From: JADGQM01 sp964441945
GTDB taxonomy: Bacteria; Desulfobacterota; Syntrophobacteria; Syntrophobacterales; Syntrophobacteraceae
NCBI GenBank assembly: GCA_964441945.1
Contig: CAYTWB010000031.1
Span: 1 to 46,416 of the forward strand
DNA length: 46,416 bases
Direction of reading: 5' to 3'
Made by a program: the position numbers and the translations under genes. Of the stretch, positions 43,047 to 46,416 are shown piece after piece. Position 1 is the stretch's first letter, and every line of letters starts with the position of its first letter. The notes beneath the pieces were generated by a model. That model was not told the DNA's origin, ran no database searches, and was given only the letters and a program-made list of their open reading frames with translations.

Positions 43047-45311
43047 ATGAACAGCCTGGAGAGTACGATTGGAACGCAAACACCACAGCACCAGGAAGCT
43101 CCTGTGAGTGCTGAAATGAAACGCAAATCACGAGACAGGAAGGAACCGCCTGTCCTCCTGTCGGACAATGCCCTGGTGGTGCTCAAAAAGCGCTACCTGA
43201 TGAAGGATGAAAAGAACAGGCCCATCGAAACCCCGGAAGAGCTGTTGTGGCGGGTGGCGCGGGCTATTGCCGAGGGTGACGCCCCGTATGAAGGGCCTGA
43301 TAAAGTCGAAGAGACCGCCCGGAAGTTCCATCGCCTGATGGCTTCCCTTGATTTCGTCCCCAACTCCCCGACGCTGATGAACGCCGGACGCCCCCTGGGT
43401 CAGCTTGCAGCCTGTTTTGTGCTTCCCGTGGAGGATTCCATCGACAGCATTTTCGATGCCATCAAGCATGCGGCAATGATTCACAAGAGCGGTGGCGGCA
43501 CGGGCTTCTCCTTTTCCAGAATCAGGCCCGAAAACGATCAAGTCTTGACCACGCAAGGCGTGGCAAGCGGCCCGGTCTCTTTCATGACCGTCTTCGACGT
43601 CGCCACCGAAACCGTAAAGCAGGGCGGCACCCGCCGCGGAGCCAACATGGGCATTCTCAGGGTGGATCACCCCGACATTGAAAGGTTCATCACCTGCAAA
43701 ACCGACAACGATCGCATGACCAACTTCAACATATCCGTAGCGGCCACCGATGTCTTTATGAAAGCGGTGAAGGAGGATACGGAATACGACCTGGTCAATC
43801 CACGCACGGGGGAGCGAACCAGGGCCCTTTCGGCGAGAGGCGTTTTTGACCGGATCGTGCAGTCGGCATGGAAGAATGGCGAGCCGGGGCTCATCTTCAT
43901 CGATGTGATGAACCACGATAATCCGACACCGTCAGTGGGGCGGATCGAAAGCACCAATCCCTGCGGAGAGCAGCCTCTGCTGCCTCATGAATCCTGCAAT
44001 CTCGGCTCCATCAATCTTGCCCACATGGTCAAGAGCGCAAAGATCGACTACGATCATCTCAGGGAAGTGGTTTGGGCCGGAGTTCACTTTCTCGATAACG
44101 TCATCGAGGTCAATAAATACCCGCTTCCCAAGATCGAGGAACTGACCCGGGCGAACCGGAAGATCGGCCTCGGCGTCATGGGCTTTGCCGACCTGCTCAT
44201 CGCACTGGGCATTCCTTACGATTCCGAGGAGGCCGTACAGACTGCCGAAACCGTCATGGCTTTTATCCAGGAAGAGTCCAAGGCGGCGTCCGCTCAACTG
44301 GGCAAAACACGAGGCAACTTCCCCAACTATCCGGGCTCCATCTACGATCACCCCGATACCCCCACCATGCGGAATGCCACGACCACCACCATTGCCCCGA
44401 CCGGGACCATCAGCATTATTGCCGGCTGTTCCAGTGGGATTGAGCCCCTCTTTGCCATTAGCTTCGTTCGCAAGGTCCTGGACAACGAAGAACTGCTCGA
44501 GGTCCATCCTGCCTTCCAGGAACTGGCGAAAGCCGAGGGGTTTTATTCGGAAGCGCTGATGAAGCGGGTCGCGGAAAAAGGGAGCATCAGGGACGTTCGG
44601 GAAATCCCGGAGCGGGTGCGCCGTATTTTTACCGTCTCCCATGACGTGAGCCCGGATTGGCACATCCAGATTCAGGCTGCGTTTCAGAAATATACCGACA
44701 ATGCCGTGAGCAAGACCATCAACTTTCCGTTCAGTGCCACTCCGGAGGACGTCCGCAACGCCTACCTCCTGGCCTACGATCTGGGATGCAAAGGGTTGAC
44801 CATCTACCGCGACGGCAGCCGGGATGCACAGGTGCTCAATATCCAGCGCAAGCCGCAGTATCCACAGGTCGAGCCCCGGCCTCGTCCGGACACGACGAAG
44901 GGCATTACCGAACGGATCAACACCGGTTGCGGCAAACTGTACGTTACCATCAACTGGGACGATCATGGTTTTTGCGAAGTCTTCGCGCAGATGGGAAAAG
45001 CGGGGGGCTGTGCCTACTCGCACATTGAAGCCACTGGGCGCCTGATTTCCCTGGCCCTGCGCTCCGGAGTCAAGGTCGAATCGATCATCAGGCAATTGAT
45101 GGGCATCCGATGCCCTTCGCCCATGTGGCAGAACGGGGAACAGATCGTCTCCTGTTCGGACGCAATCGCCAGAGTGCTCAACCATCAGGCCCAGGCCGAC
45201 ATCACCCCGGTAGAAAGCCTGATGGGGGCCTGCCCCGACTGCGGTGCCGCTGTGGAACACGAGGGCGGCTGCATTGTCTGCCGGTCCTGCGGGTTTTCCC
45301 GCTGCAGCTAA
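43047..45311 (+). CDS. nrdJ: Adenosylcobalamin-dependent (class II) ribonucleotide reductase
   Basis: A 754-residue enzyme making deoxyribonucleotides with B12 as radical source, which fits an anaerobe. Conserved elements are the first redox Cys C123 (AACFVLPVEDSIDSI), GGTGFSFSRIRP, and the catalytic N304/C306/E308 in NPCGEQPLLPHESCNLGS. TIAPTGTISIIAGCSSGIEP follows, and a C-terminal zinc motif starting at C729 (CPDCGAAVE...CRSCGFSRC) is complete. ATG 43047 has GGAGAGGA upstream; ATG 43014 is an in-frame alternative without an obvious site. No NrdR box or cobalamin riboswitch was recognised in its leader. Confidence 0.94.
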   Translation: MNSLESTIGTQTPQHQEAPVSAEMKRKSRDRKEPPVLLSDNALVVLKKRYLMKDEKNRPIETPEELLWRVARAIAEGDAPYEGPDKVEETARKFHRLMASLDFVPNSPTLMNAGRPLGQLAACFVLPVEDSIDSIFDAIKHAAMIHKSGGGTGFSFSRIRPENDQVLTTQGVASGPVSFMTVFDVATETVKQGGTRRGANMGILRVDHPDIERFITCKTDNDRMTNFNISVAATDVFMKAVKEDTEYDLVNPRTGERTRALSARGVFDRIVQSAWKNGEPGLIFIDVMNHDNPTPSVGRIESTNPCGEQPLLPHESCNLGSINLAHMVKSAKIDYDHLREVVWAGVHFLDNVIEVNKYPLPKIEELTRANRKIGLGVMGFADLLIALGIPYDSEEAVQTAETVMAFIQEESKAASAQLGKTRGNFPNYPGSIYDHPDTPTMRNATTTTIAPTGTISIIAGCSSGIEPLFAISFVRKVLDNEELLEVHPAFQELAKAEGFYSEALMKRVAEKGSIRDVREIPERVRRIFTVSHDVSPDWHIQIQAAFQKYTDNAVSKTINFPFSATPEDVRNAYLLAYDLGCKGLTIYRDGSRDAQVLNIQRKPQYPQVEPRPRPDTTKGITERINTGCGKLYVTINWDDHGFCEVFAQMGKAGGCAYSHIEATGRLISLALRSGVKVESIIRQLMGIRCPSPMWQNGEQIVSCSDAIARVLNHQAQADITPVESLMGACPDCGAAVEHEGGCIVCRSCGFSRCS

Positions 45312-45322
45312 TACGCTGGGAT

Positions 45323-45382
<60 letters not shown>

Positions 45383-45402
45383 ATCACTAACGAGAGATTC
45401 CA

Positions 45403-46092
45403 ATGCAAACTCTTCACAGCTGGGATTTGTCGCCCAAGGAGGCCAGAATCCTGCAACAGTCTCTGGCCGATCGAGTGAAACTCCAGCCCCTTCCAGGGTC
45501 TTTCACAGCCCTGGGAGCTGCCGATATCGCCTATGTCTCGGCAACAAACCAACTGGTTGCAGCCATTCTCGTCTTCAAATGGCCGGATCTTTCGCTCATC
45601 GAGACCTCCCACGTGGTGGCACCCATCACGTTTCCCTATGTTCCCGGCCTGCTCTCTTTCAGGGAAATCCCACCGCTGCTGGCGGCGTTCGGCAAACTCC
45701 GCCGCCCTCCGGAGGTGCTCCTCTGCGACGGTCAGGGAATCGCTCACCCCAGAAGGTTCGGGCTGGCCTCTCATCTGGGATTGTGCCTGGACATCCCCAC
45801 GATAGGTTGTGCCAAGAAGCTCCTTTGCGGCAAGCATGATGACATGGAACTCCACCGCGGCTCATCAAGGCCCCTGCACCTGGGGGATGAAACAGTCGGG
45901 TGGGTCTTCTGCTCACGCGACGGGGTGAAACCCATCTACATCTCACCCGGGCACCTCTCCGATCTGGAAAGCTCTAAGAAGCTCGTTCAGCTCTGTCTGA
46001 GCCGTTTCCGAATCCCTGAGCCCCAGAGGCAGGCTCACAACCTGGTCACACAACTGCGCAGGGCGTTGGCGGATTCCATTGCTGAGGACTAG
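45403..46092 (+). CDS. nfi: Endonuclease V (deoxyinosine 3' endonuclease)
   Basis: A 229-residue DNA repair enzyme that cuts the second phosphodiester bond 3' to deoxyinosine and related deaminated bases. All catalytic positions known from Thermotoga EndoV are present: D41 (AADIAYV), E88 (GLLSFREIP), D109 (CDGQGIAHPRRFG) and K138 (IGCAKKLL). The YVPGLLSFRE wedge motif is intact. ATG 45403 has a modest GAGAG site. It is 91 bases after nrdJ, separated by the tandem repeat, so co-transcription is possible. Confidence 0.93.
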   Translation: MQTLHSWDLSPKEARILQQSLADRVKLQPLPGSFTALGAADIAYVSATNQLVAAILVFKWPDLSLIETSHVVAPITFPYVPGLLSFREIPPLLAAFGKLRRPPEVLLCDGQGIAHPRRFGLASHLGLCLDIPTIGCAKKLLCGKHDDMELHRGSSRPLHLGDETVGWVFCSRDGVKPIYISPGHLSDLESSKKLVQLCLSRFRIPEPQRQAHNLVTQLRRALADSIAED

Positions 46093-46130
46093 TCGGTCCG
46101 CTGAGAAGCCGCTTGAATAATTCCCGCATA

Positions 46131-46201
46131 CGTCATACCCGCGAAGGCCGGTATCCGGAAAACCGCGCAATTCCTGGATGCCGGTTTTCACCGGCATGAC
46201 G
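46131..46201. repeat. Dispersed palindromic element, copy C
   Basis: CGTCATACCCGC...GCATGACG, 71 bases with inverted ends. Two internal hairpins (GGCCGGTATCC region and GCCGGTTTTCACCGGC) match the design of copy A, though sequence identity in the middle is lower. It lies 38 bases after nfi and might act as a bidirectional transcript end. Confidence 0.75.
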
Positions 46202-46388
46202 TTGAGGGCACCGTGAACCAATTTTCAGACGGCCGCTGAAGCGGGCTTCGTCCTCCTGCCGGCGGCACTCCGCAATCTTGATTGTCTGAATCACCAATGC
46301 TTTTTCCTGCTTGACCACCGCGACGCTATGTCATTTAATCCATATTCCAGGGACTGCTCCTCGGAAATGAGTGTCCGAATCCCCCACT

Positions 46389-46416
46389 CGTCATACCGGC
46401 AGGTTTTAAGCCGGTA
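46389..46416. repeat. Dispersed palindromic element, copy D (cut by window edge)
   Basis: CGTCATACCGGCAGGTTTTAAGCCGGTA, matching the first 28 bases of copy A at most positions. The 14-base flank GAAATGAGTGTCCG at 46366 is shared with copy A, showing that the repeat unit extends upstream of the core. Confidence 0.7.

Larger units (their letters stand above)
46093..46416. other. Intergenic region right of nfi with two repeat copies
   Basis: Contains copies C and D of the dispersed palindromic element. Between them (46202-46380) a minus-strand stretch reading KALVIQTIKIAECRRQEDEA has no family I recognise and no clear start. No gene is called. Confidence 0.55.

Noticed and set aside
43128..45260. 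Minus-strand open frames of 262 and 442 codons opposite nrdJ
   Set aside because: Shadows of nrdJ, which contains all class II reductase motifs. The antisense translations match nothing recognisable.
46133..46318. Small minus-strand gene right of nfi
   Set aside because: About half of it is encoded by repeat copy C. The rest has no recognised family and no ribosome site.

Overview
The window looks like a chromosome segment of an anaerobic sulfate-reducing bacterium of the Desulfobacterota (former Deltaproteobacteria). The main evidence is the qmoA-qmoB pair at the left edge (electron transfer to APS reductase). A class II, B12-dependent ribonucleotide reductase at the right fits an anaerobe. 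The genus cannot be fixed from what is visible.

Layout. (1) 1-2.56 kb, minus strand: qmoA and the 5' part of qmoB, which runs off the left edge. No aprBA lies directly upstream, only a 0.6 kb repeat-bearing spacer. (2) 3.15-27.92 kb, all minus strand: a large surface-polysaccharide (O-antigen type) cluster read from right to left. It starts with an ABC exporter (wzm, wzt with a C-terminal glycan-binding extension), followed by a methyltransferase, an MBL-fold hydrolase, a CMP-sugar synthetase-like enzyme, sugar-modifying dehydrogenases and reductases, a DUF115/GT42-like protein, another methyltransferase, eleven glycosyltransferases in total and a UDP-galactopyranose-mutase-like flavoprotein. 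Many genes overlap by 1-4 bases. Transposase debris (IS66-like and a second DDE type) splits the cluster at 14.2-14.7 kb. (3) 27.9-31.0 kb: a decayed boundary zone. It holds a winged-helix/nucleotidyltransferase-like regulator and a Uma2-family protein, both apparently intact, beside remnants of PIN and HEPN genes, a truncated second wzt, and a 5'-truncated, frameshifted IS110 transposase. (4) 31.0-38.2 kb, minus strand: a tripartite RND efflux operon (outer-membrane factor, adaptor, pump) followed by an MBL-fold hydrolase. (5) 38.7-46.1 kb: ordinary single genes, namely a zinc-ribbon/TM/LysM protein (+), a large MscS-type channel (-), nrdJ (+) and endonuclease V (+).

How the genes work together. 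The cluster would build a glycan on the cytoplasmic face with the GT2/GT4 enzymes. Nucleotide sugars would be prepared by the epimerase, SDR, Gfo/Idh/MocA, hydroxyacid dehydrogenase and cytidylyltransferase. The methyltransferases may cap or modify the chain, and Wzm/Wzt would export it. The most notable unexplained part is the 18.8-24.9 kb segment. It encodes a CMP-sugar synthetase-like enzyme and a GT42/DUF115-like candidate transferase but shows no NeuB-type synthase, which suggests an uncharacterised CMP-activated sugar acid.

Repeats are prominent. At least four copies of a palindromic element of about 75 bp with CGTCAT...ATGACG ends are scattered over the window. There are also two other hairpin repeats, a 7-bp tandem repeat between nrdJ and nfi, and a long hairpin ahead of the LysM gene. 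No tRNA, rRNA or CRISPR array was seen.
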